The notes: a model not told the origin generated them from the letters alone. Numbered from the stretch's first letter, positions 15,753 through 24,934 are shown. The stretch is 64,000 bases of DNA from Arthrobacter sp. 131MFCol6.1 (GCF_000374925.1 NZ_KB895545.1:62001-126000); one strand, 5' to 3'. Made by a program: numbers and translations.

Positions 15753-16265
15753 CTACTCGCCGGCGCCGACCCACTCCACACTGCCGTCGGCAAAGAACTG
15801 CTCTTTCCAGATGGGCACCTGGGCCTTGATCCGGTCAACAAGTTCTGCACATACGGCGAAGGCCTGGCCGCGGTGGGCCGCAGAGACGGCGCAGACCAAG
15901 GCAGGATCGCCGATCTCCAGCATGCCGATTCTGTGGGCCGCCCAGATCCGCACCGGCTGCCGCTCTTCTTGGGCGCCGCCGGCGGCGTCCTCCGGAGATC
16001 CGCCGGTCGCGCCGCCTTCGGCCGGGACGGAGTGCTCCGCCACAAGCCGGGCGACAACGTCGGCCATCACCTGGTGCGCCGTCGGGTGGGCGCTGTAGCT
16101 GAGCCGGGAGACCTGCTTGCCGCCGTCGTGGTTGCGGACGACGCCGCTGAAGCTGACCACCGCACCTGCCGTGTCCGACTCGACGGCCGCGATGGCCTGC
16201 TCCACCGAGATGGGCTCGGCGCTCAGCACGGCGTGCACAATTTCAAATCCGGTGTCAGTGCCCAT
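15753..16265 (-). CDS. moaE: Molybdopterin synthase catalytic subunit
   Basis: Large subunit of molybdopterin synthase, which transfers sulfur from MoaD thiocarboxylate onto precursor Z. The 170 residues include GAVVSFSGVVRNHDGG near residue 36, SAAHRGQAF (active-site Arg) near 127, and the catalytic Lys pair in IKAQVPIWKEQFF near 147-159. A low-complexity insertion (about residues 80-100) makes it slightly longer than the E. coli protein. Its start overlaps the mog gene by 11 bases. The partner moaD lies on the other strand at 23.7 kb. Confidence 0.93.
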   Translation of the reverse strand: MGTDTGFEIVHAVLSAEPISVEQAIAAVESDTAGAVVSFSGVVRNHDGGKQVSRLSYSAHPTAHQVMADVVARLVAEHSVPAEGGATGGSPEDAAGGAQEERQPVRIWAAHRIGMLEIGDPALVCAVSAAHRGQAFAVCAELVDRIKAQVPIWKEQFFADGSVEWVGAGE

Positions 16266-16767
16266 GGCTGCCTTCCAGCTGGTCGCAAAGGTGTCCGAGG
16301 ATGGGATCCAGTACGGCCAGGCCGTCCATCACACCCTTCGGGGATCCGGGCAGGTTCACGACGAACGTCCGGCCGGCCGCGCCCGCGTGGCCCCGGCTGA
16401 GCATGGCCATCGGCGTCTTGGCCGTTCCGGCGTTCCGGATGCCCTCCATGATGCCCGGGATTTCCCGGTCCAGCAGGGGCAGCGTCTGCTCCGGCGTTGC
16501 GTCGGTGGGGCTCAGCCCGGTGCCGCCGCTGGTGATGATAACGGCCGGCTGCTGGCTCAGCAGGGCCCTCAGCGCGGCCCCCACCGGCGCCCCGTCCGGC
16601 ACCACCATGGCAGGGAACGGCTCGAAACCGTGTTCGGTGAGCCAATCGATGATGACAGGACCCGTGAGGTCCTCATACACACCGGAGGCCGCCCGGGTGG
16701 AGGCGATCACGACGCCGGCCTTCCGGCCTGTGGCTTCGCCGTGGCGGTGGGGTTCGGGCATGTTCAT
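16255..16767 (-). CDS. mog: MogA/MoaB-type molybdopterin adenylyltransferase
   Basis: Activates molybdopterin by adenylation before metal insertion. The 170 residues show the MoCF signature: [18 protein letters not shown] (about residues 77-94), and [20 protein letters not shown] then SPKGVMDGL in the C-terminal half. Its start overlaps the moaC stop by four bases (ATGA), and its end overlaps moaE by 11, so the three are one translational unit. MogA and MoaB are hard to tell apart by motif; MoaB-type proteins serve this role in many bacteria. Confidence 0.88.
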   Translation of the reverse strand: MNMPEPHRHGEATGRKAGVVIASTRAASGVYEDLTGPVIIDWLTEHGFEPFPAMVVPDGAPVGAALRALLSQQPAVIITSGGTGLSPTDATPEQTLPLLDREIPGIMEGIRNAGTAKTPMAMLSRGHAGAAGRTFVVNLPGSPKGVMDGLAVLDPILGHLCDQLEGSHGH

Positions 16768-17315
16768 AGGGTCCAGTCCCCGCTCTTGCCGCCGCTTTTG
16801 GCGAGCACTTTGATATCGGTCAGGACCGCGTGCTTGTCCACGGCCTTGATCATGTCGTACACGCTCAGTGCCGCGACCGTCGCCGCGGTCAGGGCTTCCA
16901 TCTCGACCCCGGTGACGCCGCGGGTCTTGACGGTGGCGAAAATTGTCACCGAGTCGGCGTCGAGCTCAAAGTCGATGGTGACCTTGGCGATCGGCAGCGG
17001 GTGGCACAGCGGGATCAGGTCCGGCGTCTTCTTCGCGGCCATGATCCCGGCGATGCGGGCCACGGCCAGGGCGTCGCCCTTCGGGAGCTCACCGCCGCCG
17101 AGGAGGGAAAGGACCTCGGCCGTGCTGCGGACGGTCGCGGTGGCCGTGGCTTCCCGGGTGGACTGCGCCTTGTTGGACACATCCACCATCTGGGCCGTGC
17201 CGTCGTGGCGGAGGTGGGTCAGGCGGGTGTTGCCCACTGCGCTTTTGTCCGATTCGCCGCTATCCGCTGGTGCGGCATCCGCTTCAGGGTTTTCTACATC
17301 ATTCACAGGATCCAT
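16764..17315 (-). CDS. moaC: Cyclic pyranopterin monophosphate synthase
   Basis: Acts after MoaA to make cyclic pyranopterin monophosphate. The 183 residues contain [16 protein letters not shown] near residue 40, [13 protein letters not shown] near 100, [16 protein letters not shown] near 130, [12 protein letters not shown] near 155 and KSGGKSGDW at the end, all family hallmarks with the active-site Asp and Lys residues present. It has a short, low-complexity N-terminal extension. The first codons overlap the end of moeA by 13 bases. Confidence 0.96.
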   Translation of the reverse strand: MDPVNDVENPEADAAPADSGESDKSAVGNTRLTHLRHDGTAQMVDVSNKAQSTREATATATVRSTAEVLSLLGGGELPKGDALAVARIAGIMAAKKTPDLIPLCHPLPIAKVTIDFELDADSVTIFATVKTRGVTGVEMEALTAATVAALSVYDMIKAVDKHAVLTDIKVLAKSGGKSGDWTL

Positions 17316-18526
17316 ACTTCCACTTCGTCGCCCGCTGCGAGCGCCGCTGTTCCCTCTGGCACGTGAACCAGGGCATTGGACCGGGCCAGGGCATGAACCA
17401 GGTGGGAGCCCGCCCCGCCCTCCAGCCTGACCGTGCCGTCCGGGGCCAGCGTGCCGCGCCGGACCTGGTGCTTGCCCGCCGGGGACGTCAGCGGTTCGGC
17501 GAGGCTCGCGCGGACGGCGGGCCGGGGCGCCGGGGCGCCGAACAGCTCCGTGAGGACCGGGCGGAGGAACATTTCAAAGGACACGAGGCAGCTCACCGGA
17601 TTACCGGGGAACCCCAGCACGGGGACGCCGTCGAAGCTGCCGATCCCCTGCGGGCCGCCCGGCTGCATCGCCACGGCGCCGAACTCGACGTCGTGTCCCG
17701 CCATCGCCTGCCGGACCACCTCATAGGCTCCTTTGCTGACGCCGCCGGTGGTGACGATCAGGTCCACGGCAGGGCCGTGCCGGCGCAGCAAGGCGGCGAG
17801 CTCGTCCGGCTGGTCCGTGGAGACGCCGGTCCGTGTGACCTGGAGCCCGGCCTGGCGCATGGAGGACTCGAGCAGTGTGCCGTTGGAGTCAAAGATCTTG
17901 CCCGGTCCCAGCGGACTGCCCGGTTCCACCACCTCGTCGCCGGTGGTGACCAGGAGGACCCGGAGGGAGGGACGGACGGGCACCTCCGTATAGCCCATCG
18001 CCGCCAGCAGGCCCAGCTGGCCGGGGCCGAGGAAGGCCCCCGCGGCGAGGGCGAGCTCGCCGGAGCGGATGTCGCTGCCGGCGTCGCGCACGAACGTTCC
18101 GACGGCCGCGGCCGGCAGGTGGACCGTGGCGGGCTCCCCCGGCACCGGGAAGGAATCGGGCACCGCCTGTTCGATGGGAACGACGGCGTCAGCCCCGGCC
18201 GGCATCATCGCGCCGGTCATGATCGGCGCTGCCGTGCCGGCGGCGAGTTCCGCCGGTGCGGCACCGGCCGGGACGGGCGCGACGACGCGCAGTTCCCTGC
18301 CGCCGTCGGGCACGTCGGCGCTGCGGATCGCGAAGCCGTCCATCTGCGAGTTGGCGAAGGGGGGAAGGTCCAGCGGCGACAGAATGTCGGCGGCCAGCCC
18401 CCGGCCCAGGGCTTCGAGCAGCGGGAGCCGTTCCACCCGCGCCTCGATGCGCAACGGGGCCAGCAGGGCCCGCACCTTGTCCCGGTGGGCTTCCACGCTG
18501 ACATGCCTTGTCTCGGTGCGGTGCAT
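17303..18526 (-). CDS. moeA: Molybdopterin molybdenumtransferase
   Basis: Inserts molybdate into adenylylated molybdopterin. The 407 residues have the usual four-domain layout: N-terminal [19 protein letters not shown] near residue 60, a small lobe, the MoCF domain with [43 protein letters not shown] and [16 protein letters not shown], and a beta-barrel C-terminal domain. It heads the moeA-moaC-mog-moaE unit and follows the sulfite-oxidase-like gene by 26 bases, so all five probably share transcription from upstream. Confidence 0.94.
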   Translation of the reverse strand: MHRTETRHVSVEAHRDKVRALLAPLRIEARVERLPLLEALGRGLAADILSPLDLPPFANSQMDGFAIRSADVPDGGRELRVVAPVPAGAAPAELAAGTAAPIMTGAMMPAGADAVVPIEQAVPDSFPVPGEPATVHLPAAAVGTFVRDAGSDIRSGELALAAGAFLGPGQLGLLAAMGYTEVPVRPSLRVLLVTTGDEVVEPGSPLGPGKIFDSNGTLLESSMRQAGLQVTRTGVSTDQPDELAALLRRHGPAVDLIVTTGGVSKGAYEVVRQAMAGHDVEFGAVAMQPGGPQGIGSFDGVPVLGFPGNPVSCLVSFEMFLRPVLTELFGAPAPRPAVRASLAEPLTSPAGKHQVRRGTLAPDGTVRLEGGAGSHLVHALARSNALVHVPEGTAALAAGDEVEVWIL

Positions 18527-18552
18527 GCTTTTCCTGACCTCTGCTCGGCTCG

Positions 18553-20250
18553 CTAGGACTTCACGTCAACTCTAACCGTGTGGTAACCCGTGGCTCCGTT
18601 CGGCGCGACCGGGGCCGATTCCTCGACCTGCGGCACACCGTCGAGGGCTGTGGCCCGGACCTGGACCTCGTACTGTCCCGGCTCCAGCGGCAGGGCCAGC
18701 TTCCACTGGTACCAGGTGTCCTTGGAGATGCCGGGGGCAAGCTCGGCCTGGCGCCAATCGCCGCGGTTGACGCGCAGCTCCACCTTGCCGATGCCCGTGT
18801 GCTGGGCCCACGCGACGCCGCCGAAGGCCACCGTCCCGCCTGTCACGTTGGCCCCGTCGCGCGGCACGTCAATGCGGGACGATGTCTTGATGGGCCCGCG
18901 CTCGCTCCAGCCGCGGGGAGTCCAGTAGGCGACGTCGTCCGCGTAGCGGGTCACTTTCAGCTCGGTGACCCACTTCGTGGCCGAGACGTAGCCGTACAGC
19001 CCGGGCACGATCAGCCGGACCGGGAATCCGTGTTCGAGCGGGAGCGGTTCCCCGTTCATGGCGACGGCCAGCAGCGCGTCGCGGCTGTCCGTGAGGGCTT
19101 CAAGCGGCGTCCCTGCCGTCCAGCCGTCCGTGCTGCGGGAGAGCACCATGTCCGCCCCGGGCTTGGGCCCGGCCATGGCGAGCAGTTCGCGCACCGGCCA
19201 GCCGAGCCAGCGGGCGTTGCCGATCAGGTCCCCGCCCACCTCGTTGGAGACGCAGGCGATGGTCACGTGCCGTTCCGTCAGGGGTTTGGCCAGGAGGGTG
19301 GCGAAGTCGAGCTCGATCTCGCGTTCCACCAGGCCCGTGACTTTCAGCGTCCATTCCGCCGGGTCCACCAGCGGGACGCGCAGGGCAGTGTCGATCCTGT
19401 AGAAATCCCTGTTGGGCGTCACGAGCGGGCGCAGCCCGTCCAGCCGGATCTCGGCGCCGGCCGGGATGGGCGGTGCGGGAGCGACGGGCACCGGGAGGAC
19501 TAGCTTGCTGCGCACGTCGCTGACGACGGCGGCCGCTCCCCTGAAGGTGGAGGCGAGCACGCCGGCGACGGCGGCAACCGCGGCTGTCCCGCCCAGGGCC
19601 AGCAGGAACCGGCGCCGGGCGGGCCCGGCTTCATTGGCTGCAGTATCTGCGGACTCCGCCGGGGGTTTTTCCGGCGGGGCGGACTCCGCCGGGGGTTTTT
19701 CCGGCGGGGCTGTTTCCGGCGGGGCGGACGCCCCAGCCGGTCGGCCGCCCGCAACGGATTGCCACTCCAACAGTTTCCGGATGAGCCACCGCAACAACGC
19801 GATCCCCACCAGTGCCACCAGCACCGGGACGGGGATGGCATTGGCGGTCAGGTCGGCCCGGCTCACCACGGCCACGAGGCCCACAACGCCGAACACCGCA
19901 ATGAGAATCACGCCGGCGAAACGGCGCCGCACTTCAAGGACGCCGGAGAGTGCCGCGAGTGCGGCAATGACCAGTGCCATGCCGCCCAGGAGGGCCACCT
20001 TGTCCGCCGTGCCGAACAAGGAAATCGCCCACGCCTTGACGCCCGGCGGGACCGTATCGATCACGGCCCCGCCCACGGCCGTCACAGGAGACACCGTAGG
20101 GCTCACCAGGCTGGCCGTGAGCTCGCCGAGGACCACCGCGGTCCCCACGGCCACCAGTCCGGCCACGGCGGCCCACAGGTCCCGGGACCGCCGCTGCCTT
20201 GCCCGCGGTTCCCTATGGCGCTGTTCGCTGCCGGCGAGTGTCCCGTCCAT
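18553..20250 (-). CDS. Membrane-anchored sulfite-oxidase-family molybdoenzyme
   Basis: A 565-residue protein with about five N-terminal transmembrane helices, a Pro/Glu-rich linker, an internal twin-Arg-like RRRFLLALG before one more helix, and then an extracytoplasmic Mo-cofactor domain. The Mo ligand is probably the Cys in VTIACVSNEVGGDLIGN (about residue 335); WLGWPVRELL and HGFPVRLIVPGLYGYVS follow, with a C-terminal dimerisation domain. The ATG at 20248-20250 is chosen for the GGGAAAG upstream; the frame is open further but overlaps the kinase gene. Family members oxidise sulfite or reduce sulfoxides; the substrate is unknown. It lies at the head of the cofactor genes and downstream of a two-component system. 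Confidence 0.85.
   Translation of the reverse strand: MDGTLAGSEQRHREPRARQRRSRDLWAAVAGLVAVGTAVVLGELTASLVSPTVSPVTAVGGAVIDTVPPGVKAWAISLFGTADKVALLGGMALVIAALAALSGVLEVRRRFAGVILIAVFGVVGLVAVVSRADLTANAIPVPVLVALVGIALLRWLIRKLLEWQSVAGGRPAGASAPPETAPPEKPPAESAPPEKPPAESADTAANEAGPARRRFLLALGGTAAVAAVAGVLASTFRGAAAVVSDVRSKLVLPVPVAPAPPIPAGAEIRLDGLRPLVTPNRDFYRIDTALRVPLVDPAEWTLKVTGLVEREIELDFATLLAKPLTERHVTIACVSNEVGGDLIGNARWLGWPVRELLAMAGPKPGADMVLSRSTDGWTAGTPLEALTDSRDALLAVAMNGEPLPLEHGFPVRLIVPGLYGYVSATKWVTELKVTRYADDVAYWTPRGWSERGPIKTSSRIDVPRDGANVTGGTVAFGGVAWAQHTGIGKVELRVNRGDWRQAELAPGISKDTWYQWKLALPLEPGQYEVQVRATALDGVPQVEESAPVAPNGATGYHTVRVDVKS
19651..19710. repeat. Perfect 30-bp tandem duplication in the linker of the sulfite-oxidase-like gene
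   Basis: Bases 19651-19680 and 19681-19710 are identical, and a shorter third version follows at 19711. The unit is in frame (ten codons) and encodes a Pro/Glu/Lys/Ser-rich piece (PPEKPPAESA). It lengthens the tether between the membrane part and the catalytic domain. Confidence 0.85.
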
Positions 20251-20285
20251 TTCTTTCCCGTGCCCGTCAAATTCGACGCCGCTGC

Positions 20286-21668
20286 TCACTGTGCCCGTCC
20301 CGTCCGGAGTTTTTCCTCTACTGCGTCGCGCGGAATCCTGTTGCGTGCCCCCTGGGCCGATGCTGCCGGGACTGCTGCTCCCCCGGCAGCTGGCTCCCCG
20401 GCAGAAGTGCCATGGCTGCCGGCTGGCTCCTGGCCGGCGGCTCCCTGGCCGGGGAGCCGCAGCGAGAACCGGCATCCGCCGTCGACGTTCTCCACGGTGA
20501 CGGTGCCCTGATGGGCGCTGACGATTCCGGCGACGATGCTCAGGCCAAGTCCGGCGCCGCTGTAGCGCATGACGCCTGCCGGCTCATCCGGCCCTGGCAC
20601 CCGGAAGCCGTCGCCCGGGGCTCCGCCATTGGGGGAACTATCGTCCGGGCCGTCGTCGGGGGCGGTCCAACGGCCGGGCTGCCGCCGGGCCGGGTCCTTC
20701 TGCCAGCCGGTCTCGAACACATGCGGGAGGTCCGCTTCGGGGATCCCGCCGCAGCCGTCGGTGACCGCGACGACGGCCCGGTCACCGTCCCGGCCGACTT
20801 CCACGGTGACCCGGGAGCCGGGAGCGCTGTGGACGATCGCGTTGAGCACCACATTCCGGATGGCGCGCCCCATCGAGGGGCCGTCGGCGAGGGCCAGGCT
20901 TTCCCGCTGGCCGCCGCCGTCGAGCGTAATGCCGTGCTGCTCCGCCAGCGCGGCGAGGTCGGCAATGGCGTCGCTGGCGAGGTCGTACAGGTCCAACGGC
21001 TCGGCCTTGAGCCGCATCGTTCCGGCGTGGATCTTCGACAGCTCCAGGAGATCGTTGACCATGCCGGCCATGAGGTCGGTCTGCGCGATGATCTTGCGGT
21101 AATAGCCGGGGACATCCGCGGCCATGCCGTCTTCCAGGGCCTCGGTCATGGCGCGCATGCTCGCCAGCGGTGTCCGGAGGTCGTGGGAGATCCAGCTGAC
21201 CAGTTCGCGGCGGGCGTTCTCGACGGCGGCCTCACGCTGCCGGGAGGCCTCCAGCATCCGGCTGCTCGATTCGAGTTCGGCGGCGAGGGCGGCAAGTTCG
21301 TGGCTCATCACCGGGGACTGGATCCCGGGGCTCTCGCCGCGGCCGATGCTCCGCGCGGCCTCGACCAACGCCTTCGCGTTCCGCGAGACCCTCGATCCCA
21401 GCACGAGCGCGATCGAGACAGCCACGGCGGAGGCCACCGCCAGGACGTACCACATCACTTCGAGGTCCCGGGCCGAGATGAACATGGCGTTGAAGGCGCT
21501 GACCATTCCGGCTGTCAGGACCGCCACGGCGGCGAGCACCACCACACAGATCTGGACCGCGAACGAGGCCCTGCGCAGGGATTTCAGGATGAGCAGCGAC
21601 GCGGCCCCGATCACGGCCCCCCAGGCCACGGCCCAGCCGATAATGGTCAGGAGTTCAGAGGTCTGCAT
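20286..21668 (-). CDS. Sensor histidine kinase
   Basis: A 460-residue membrane kinase. Two transmembrane helices (about 5-25 and 37-58) are followed by a third hydrophobic segment, a HAMP-like region, and the H-box ELVSWISHDLRTPLASM (about residues 152-168). The N-box RNVVLNAIVHSAPGS, G1 VAVTDGCGGIPEADL and G2 GAGLGLSIVAGIVSAHQG complete the kinase core. An insertion rich in Pro/Gly/Asp sits between the G1 and G2 boxes. The start overlaps the response-regulator stop by 14 bases. It is located just before the sulfite-oxidase-like gene, so control of that gene is plausible but not shown. Confidence 0.94.
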   Translation of the reverse strand: MQTSELLTIIGWAVAWGAVIGAASLLILKSLRRASFAVQICVVVLAAVAVLTAGMVSAFNAMFISARDLEVMWYVLAVASAVAVSIALVLGSRVSRNAKALVEAARSIGRGESPGIQSPVMSHELAALAAELESSSRMLEASRQREAAVENARRELVSWISHDLRTPLASMRAMTEALEDGMAADVPGYYRKIIAQTDLMAGMVNDLLELSKIHAGTMRLKAEPLDLYDLASDAIADLAALAEQHGITLDGGGQRESLALADGPSMGRAIRNVVLNAIVHSAPGSRVTVEVGRDGDRAVVAVTDGCGGIPEADLPHVFETGWQKDPARRQPGRWTAPDDGPDDSSPNGGAPGDGFRVPGPDEPAGVMRYSGAGLGLSIVAGIVSAHQGTVTVENVDGGCRFSLRLPGQGAAGQEPAGSHGTSAGEPAAGGAAVPAASAQGARNRIPRDAVEEKLRTGRAQ

Positions 21669-22398
21669 CGGCGGACGCCTCCTCGTCGCTGGGATCCAGT
21701 CGGTAACCCACCCCCCAGACCGTTTTCAGGACGGAGGGGCGGGTGGGATCGTCCTCGATCTTCTCCCTCAGCCTCCGCACGTGCACCGTCACGGTGGACA
21801 GGTCCCCGTAGTCCCAGCCCCAGACGGCCTTCATGAGTTCCTCGCGGCTGAAGACCTGCCGGGGACGGCGGAGCATGAAGGCCAGCAGGTCGAACTCCCG
21901 GGCCGTCAGCGCCAAGGGTCTGCCGTAACGGGAGACGGTGCGCGCGGCCGGGTTGAGGTCGAAACCGCCCACTTCGACGGAGGGCTCCGGGCTGAATTCG
22001 GGCATGCTCCGGCGCAGGACCGAACGGACCCGCAGTACCAGCTCGCGGGGCGAGAACGGCTTGGTGACGTAGTCGTCCGCGCCGGCTTCCAGGCCCAGGA
22101 TCCGGTCGTCTTCGGTTCCGAGGGCGGTGAGCATGATGACCGGGACATTGTGTGCGGCACGTAGCCGGCGGCAGACTTCCACGCCGTCCAGGCCGGGCAG
22201 CATCCGGTCCAGCAGGACGAGGTCCGGGCGACGCTCGGCCGCAAGGCGCAAGGCCGTGAACCCGTCGTCGGCGAGGACCACCTGGAATCCCGCCTGGACG
22301 AGGTAGTCCCGGACCACTCCGGCGATGGTCGGTTCGTCCTCGACGAGGAGGATGCGCCGGTGCTCCGTTGCGTCCGGGGCCGGCTGGGTCTTGTTCAC
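21655..22398 (-). CDS. OmpR/PhoB-family response regulator
   Basis: A 247-residue regulator. The receiver domain has the acidic pair in LLVEDEPTIAG, the phospho-acceptor Asp in LVLLDRMLPGLDG (about residue 66), and TALG and TKPFSPRELVLR. The C-terminal winged helix has LTAREFDLLAFMLRRP and VTVHVRRLREKIEDDP followed by VWGVGYRL. The GTG at 22396-22398 has TATGCT six bases upstream, so the mRNA is probably leaderless. It is co-transcribed with the overlapping kinase gene and is divergent from moaA. Confidence 0.95.
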   Translation of the reverse strand: MNKTQPAPDATEHRRILLVEDEPTIAGVVRDYLVQAGFQVVLADDGFTALRLAAERRPDLVLLDRMLPGLDGVEVCRRLRAAHNVPVIMLTALGTEDDRILGLEAGADDYVTKPFSPRELVLRVRSVLRRSMPEFSPEPSVEVGGFDLNPAARTVSRYGRPLALTAREFDLLAFMLRRPRQVFSREELMKAVWGWDYGDLSTVTVHVRRLREKIEDDPTRPSVLKTVWGVGYRLDPSDEEASADADL

Positions 22399-22404
22399 GC
22401 TTCC

Positions 22405-22410
22405 AGCATA
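22405..22410 (-). promoter_or_regulatory. -10 element of the response-regulator/kinase operon
   Basis: TATGCT on the minus strand, six bases before the GTG start. It shares the 132-base divergent region with the moaA promoter. Confidence 0.45.
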
Positions 22411-22495
22411 GGTTCGCCGCCATGCTCCGGGCAGGGCTCCGGACCCCTGCAGGACATCGTTCCCGAATCCGTAAGATCCGTGCCGTCATGCGGCT

Positions 22496-22524
22496 GTGAC
22501 GTGGGCCGCGAGGTGGCGTAGCCT
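22496..22524 (+). promoter_or_regulatory. Promoter of moaA (leaderless)
   Basis: GTGACG (22496-22501), a 17-base spacer and TAGCCT (22519-22524), six bases before the ATG at 22531. Spacing between both hexamers and the start codon is ideal for a leaderless transcript. Confidence 0.6.
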
Positions 22525-22530
22525 GACTCT

Positions 22531-23670
22531 ATGACAGTTCAACTGGGTATGCCCCAGCCCCGCGTGGCAGGCAGTCCCGGAGCGGGAATGCCTGCTGCAG
22601 CCGCGCTGTCCGAGCGTCCGGAGGGCCTGCCTGCCGGGCTCGTGGATCGCTACGGTCGCCGGGCCACGGACATGCGCCTCTCACTGACGGACAAGTGCAA
22701 CCTGCGTTGCACCTATTGCATGCCGGCCGAGGGTCTGGAATGGCTGTCCAAGCAGGCGGTGATGTCCGCGGAGGAAATCGTCCGGATCGTGCGGATCGGC
22801 GTCGACATGCTCGGCGTGCGCGAACTCCGGCTCACCGGCGGCGAACCGCTGGTACGCGCGGACCTGCTCGATATCATCGCCGCGCTCCGCCAGGCCCACC
22901 CCGAGCTGCCGATTTCAATGACCACCAACGCCGTCGGCCTGGACAAGAAAGCCGCCGGGCTCAAGACCGCGGGACTGTCCAGGATCAACGTCTCGCTGGA
23001 CTCCCTGCACGAGGAAACCTTTGCCAAGCTGACCCGCCGGCCCTTCCTGGACAGAGTCCTCGCCGGTGTCGACGCCGCCTGGGCCGCAGGCCTGGGCCCG
23101 GTCAAGCTCAACGCCGTGCTCATGCGCGGGATCAACGACGCCGAGTCCCCGGCCCTGCTGGCCTGGGCACTGGACCGCGGCTATGAACTGCGCTTCATCG
23201 AGCAGATGCCGCTCGACGCCGACCACGGCTGGACCCGGCGGAACATGATCACCGCCGCGGAGATCCGCGAACTGCTTTCCGCCGACTACGTGCTCAGTTC
23301 CGACCCGCGGGACCGCGACGGCGCCCCGGCGGAACGGTTCGAAGTCCGGGCCCGCGTTCCCGGCACCGACCAGGCGACCGGCCCCGTGCTCGGCACCGTG
23401 GGCATCATCGCCTCCGTCACGGAGCCGTTCTGCTCAGACTGCCGCCGGACGCGCATTACCGCCGAGGGCAAGATCATGAGCTGCCTGTTCTCGCGCGAGG
23501 AAGTGGATCTGCTGGGGCTGCTGCGCGAGGGCGCCAGCGACGAACAGCTCGCCGAACGCTGGCAGGATGCCATGTGGATCAAGCCCAAGGCCCACGGCAT
23601 GGACCATGTGGGCCTCGACGCGCCCGACTTCGTCCAGCCGGACCGCAGCATGAGCGCCATCGGAGGCTGA
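22531..23670 (+). CDS. moaA: GTP 3',8-cyclase
   Basis: Radical-SAM enzyme that starts molybdenum-cofactor synthesis from GTP. The 379 residues have the N-terminal CNLRCTYC (Cys56, Cys60, Cys63) for one 4Fe-4S cluster, LTGGEPLVR near 110, and a second cluster site in EPFCSDCRRTRITAEG plus the later SCLF cysteine. The C terminus ends in the conserved Gly-Gly. A 30-residue N-terminal extension is not conserved. moaD follows eight bases downstream. The gene lies opposite to the moaE-mog-moaC-moeA unit, with the two-component system between. Confidence 0.97.
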   Translation: MTVQLGMPQPRVAGSPGAGMPAAAALSERPEGLPAGLVDRYGRRATDMRLSLTDKCNLRCTYCMPAEGLEWLSKQAVMSAEEIVRIVRIGVDMLGVRELRLTGGEPLVRADLLDIIAALRQAHPELPISMTTNAVGLDKKAAGLKTAGLSRINVSLDSLHEETFAKLTRRPFLDRVLAGVDAAWAAGLGPVKLNAVLMRGINDAESPALLAWALDRGYELRFIEQMPLDADHGWTRRNMITAAEIRELLSADYVLSSDPRDRDGAPAERFEVRARVPGTDQATGPVLGTVGIIASVTEPFCSDCRRTRITAEGKIMSCLFSREEVDLLGLLREGASDEQLAERWQDAMWIKPKAHGMDHVGLDAPDFVQPDRSMSAIGG

Positions 23671-23678
23671 TTTTTTTC

Positions 23679-23945
23679 GTGAATGTACGCTACTTCGCTG
23701 CCGCGCGCGCTGCTGCCGGCGTGGATGAGGAACGCTACGAGCTCGCCGACGGCGACACCCTCGCCTCGCTGCTGGAGGCGATTCTCGCCGTCGAGCGCCC
23801 CGAACCGCCGGTCGGTACGCCGCCGCTGGCCCGTCTCCTGTCCCGCTCCAGTTTCCTGCTCAACGAAGTTGCCGTCCGGGACCACGCCGCGGTACTCAAG
23901 GCGGCCGACGTCGTCGACGTACTGCCGCCGTTCGCCGGCGGGTAG
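23679..23945 (+). CDS. moaD: Molybdopterin synthase sulfur-carrier subunit
   Basis: Ubiquitin-fold protein that carries sulfur as a C-terminal thiocarboxylate for MoaE. The 88 residues open VNVRYFAAARAAAG, have the family core ELADGDTLASLLEAIL, and end VLPPFAGG with the required Gly-Gly. The GTG at 23679 is the only sensible start; GGAGG lies 12 bases upstream, a long distance, and the gap holds a run of seven T. It follows moaA by eight bases and is likely translationally linked to it. Confidence 0.9.
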   Translation: MNVRYFAAARAAAGVDEERYELADGDTLASLLEAILAVERPEPPVGTPPLARLLSRSSFLLNEVAVRDHAAVLKAADVVDVLPPFAGG

Positions 23946-24075
23946 GACGGGCGCGCCCGCACCATGAAGCCGGTATGTCGGGTGCAGAAATTCCGGGGTA
24001 TCGCGTTTAGCTGGCCGGTTCTAGAGTGTGGAATATCCGCTGCGGCGGGCAACAAACACCAACGAGGAGGGCAGC

Positions 24076-24357
24076 ATGTTCACCTTGCAGATCGAGCATA
24101 AGATCAAGGATTTCGCCATGTGGAAAGCGGCGTTCGACCGTGATCCGGTGAACCGCGCGGCGTCGGGCGTCACCGCGTACCGCATCAACCAACCCGTGGA
24201 CGACCCGCACTCTGTAGTCGTTGAGCTGGACTTCGAGCAGCGCGAGCAAGCGGAGGCCCTGTTGGCCAATCTTCAGGCAAAGGTGTGGAACTCCGCCGGG
24301 GCGGCGCCCGCCCTTGAGGGAACTCCGAAGACCCGGATCCTGCAGGGAGCCTCCTGA
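24076..24357 (+). CDS. Small ferredoxin-like (dimeric alpha-beta barrel) protein
   Basis: A 93-residue protein opening MFTLQIEHKIKDFAMWKAAF, a pattern typical of small antibiotic-biosynthesis-monooxygenase-like or similar dimeric alpha-beta-barrel proteins. It has no catalytic residues that I can point to. The ATG at 24076 has a strong GAGGAGG five bases upstream. It is convergent with the next gene at 24380. No specific role is evident; its nearest co-directional neighbour is moaD, 130 bases upstream, which is probably a separate unit. Confidence 0.65.
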   Translation: MFTLQIEHKIKDFAMWKAAFDRDPVNRAASGVTAYRINQPVDDPHSVVVELDFEQREQAEALLANLQAKVWNSAGAAPALEGTPKTRILQGAS

Positions 24358-24379
24358 GACCTTATGCGGGGACGAGGGC

Positions 24380-24877
24380 TCATGCCGGGGCGGCGTCGCC
24401 CTCAGCGACCCGGCGGCACACAGTGGTCATGAAGGGTGTGAAGTCGCTCGCTTTGCCCAGGCGGAGACCGGCGGCGTGCGTCAGTTCGCCGTCGTCCACC
24501 CGGAAGGTGTGCCGTGCGGTGCCGCGGTCGCTGCGCCGTTCCACGGTCAATGTGCCACCCTCCATGCTGGCGCGCGCGGGCGCCTCAGGCGGCAGTCCGA
24601 GGCTGTTGACGTGGTACCAGAAGGTGTCGGGGTGGTCCGGGTCCGTCGTAAAGACACCATGGCCTTCGGAGCGGTTCCCGTCCGCGTCCGTGTGCCGGTA
24701 GCTCTGGGTGACGGCGAGCCCGGCGGCCGCCCGGGAAAAGATGATCTCGGTGTCCGCGCTGCGCGCCGGACCCCACGCCGTTGCCTCCCAGTGCGTCATC
24801 CCGGTCCAATGGCCCAGGAACCCCTCAAGCGCCTCGCATGCACTGCCTGGCAGTGGCCGGTCCACAGTTTCTCCCAT
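24380..24877 (-). CDS. Lipocalin-like protein resembling the DUF1579 group
   Basis: A 165-residue soluble protein with FLGHWTGMTHWEATAWGP near residue 20, then alternating beta-strand-like segments such as TFWYHVNSLGLPPEA, TLTVERRSDRGTARHTF and the closing TPFMTTVCRRV. This pattern (small protein with a GxW near the start and repeated strands) resembles DUF1579/lipocalin-fold proteins, but I am not certain of the family. GGGAGG lies eight bases before the ATG at 24875-24877. It is convergent with the small gene at 24076 and lies 57 bases after the M16 peptidase on the same strand. Confidence 0.6.
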   Translation of the reverse strand: MGETVDRPLPGSACEALEGFLGHWTGMTHWEATAWGPARSADTEIIFSRAAAGLAVTQSYRHTDADGNRSEGHGVFTTDPDHPDTFWYHVNSLGLPPEAPARASMEGGTLTVERRSDRGTARHTFRVDDGELTHAAGLRLGKASDFTPFMTTVCRRVAEGDAAPA

Positions 24878-24934
24878 ATGGAGTTCCTCCCGAGTGACCC
24901 CGCCACCATCATGACGCCGGGCCGGCTGGAATGT

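Noticed and set aside
20251..20475. Upstream extension of the sulfite-oxidase-like gene
   Set aside because: It overlaps the histidine-kinase gene and lacks similarity; the ATG at 20248-20250 has a ribosome-binding site.
23671..23681. Frameshift at the T7 run before moaD
   Set aside because: The run lies between genes, and the frame beginning at the GTG gives an intact MoaD ending in Gly-Gly.
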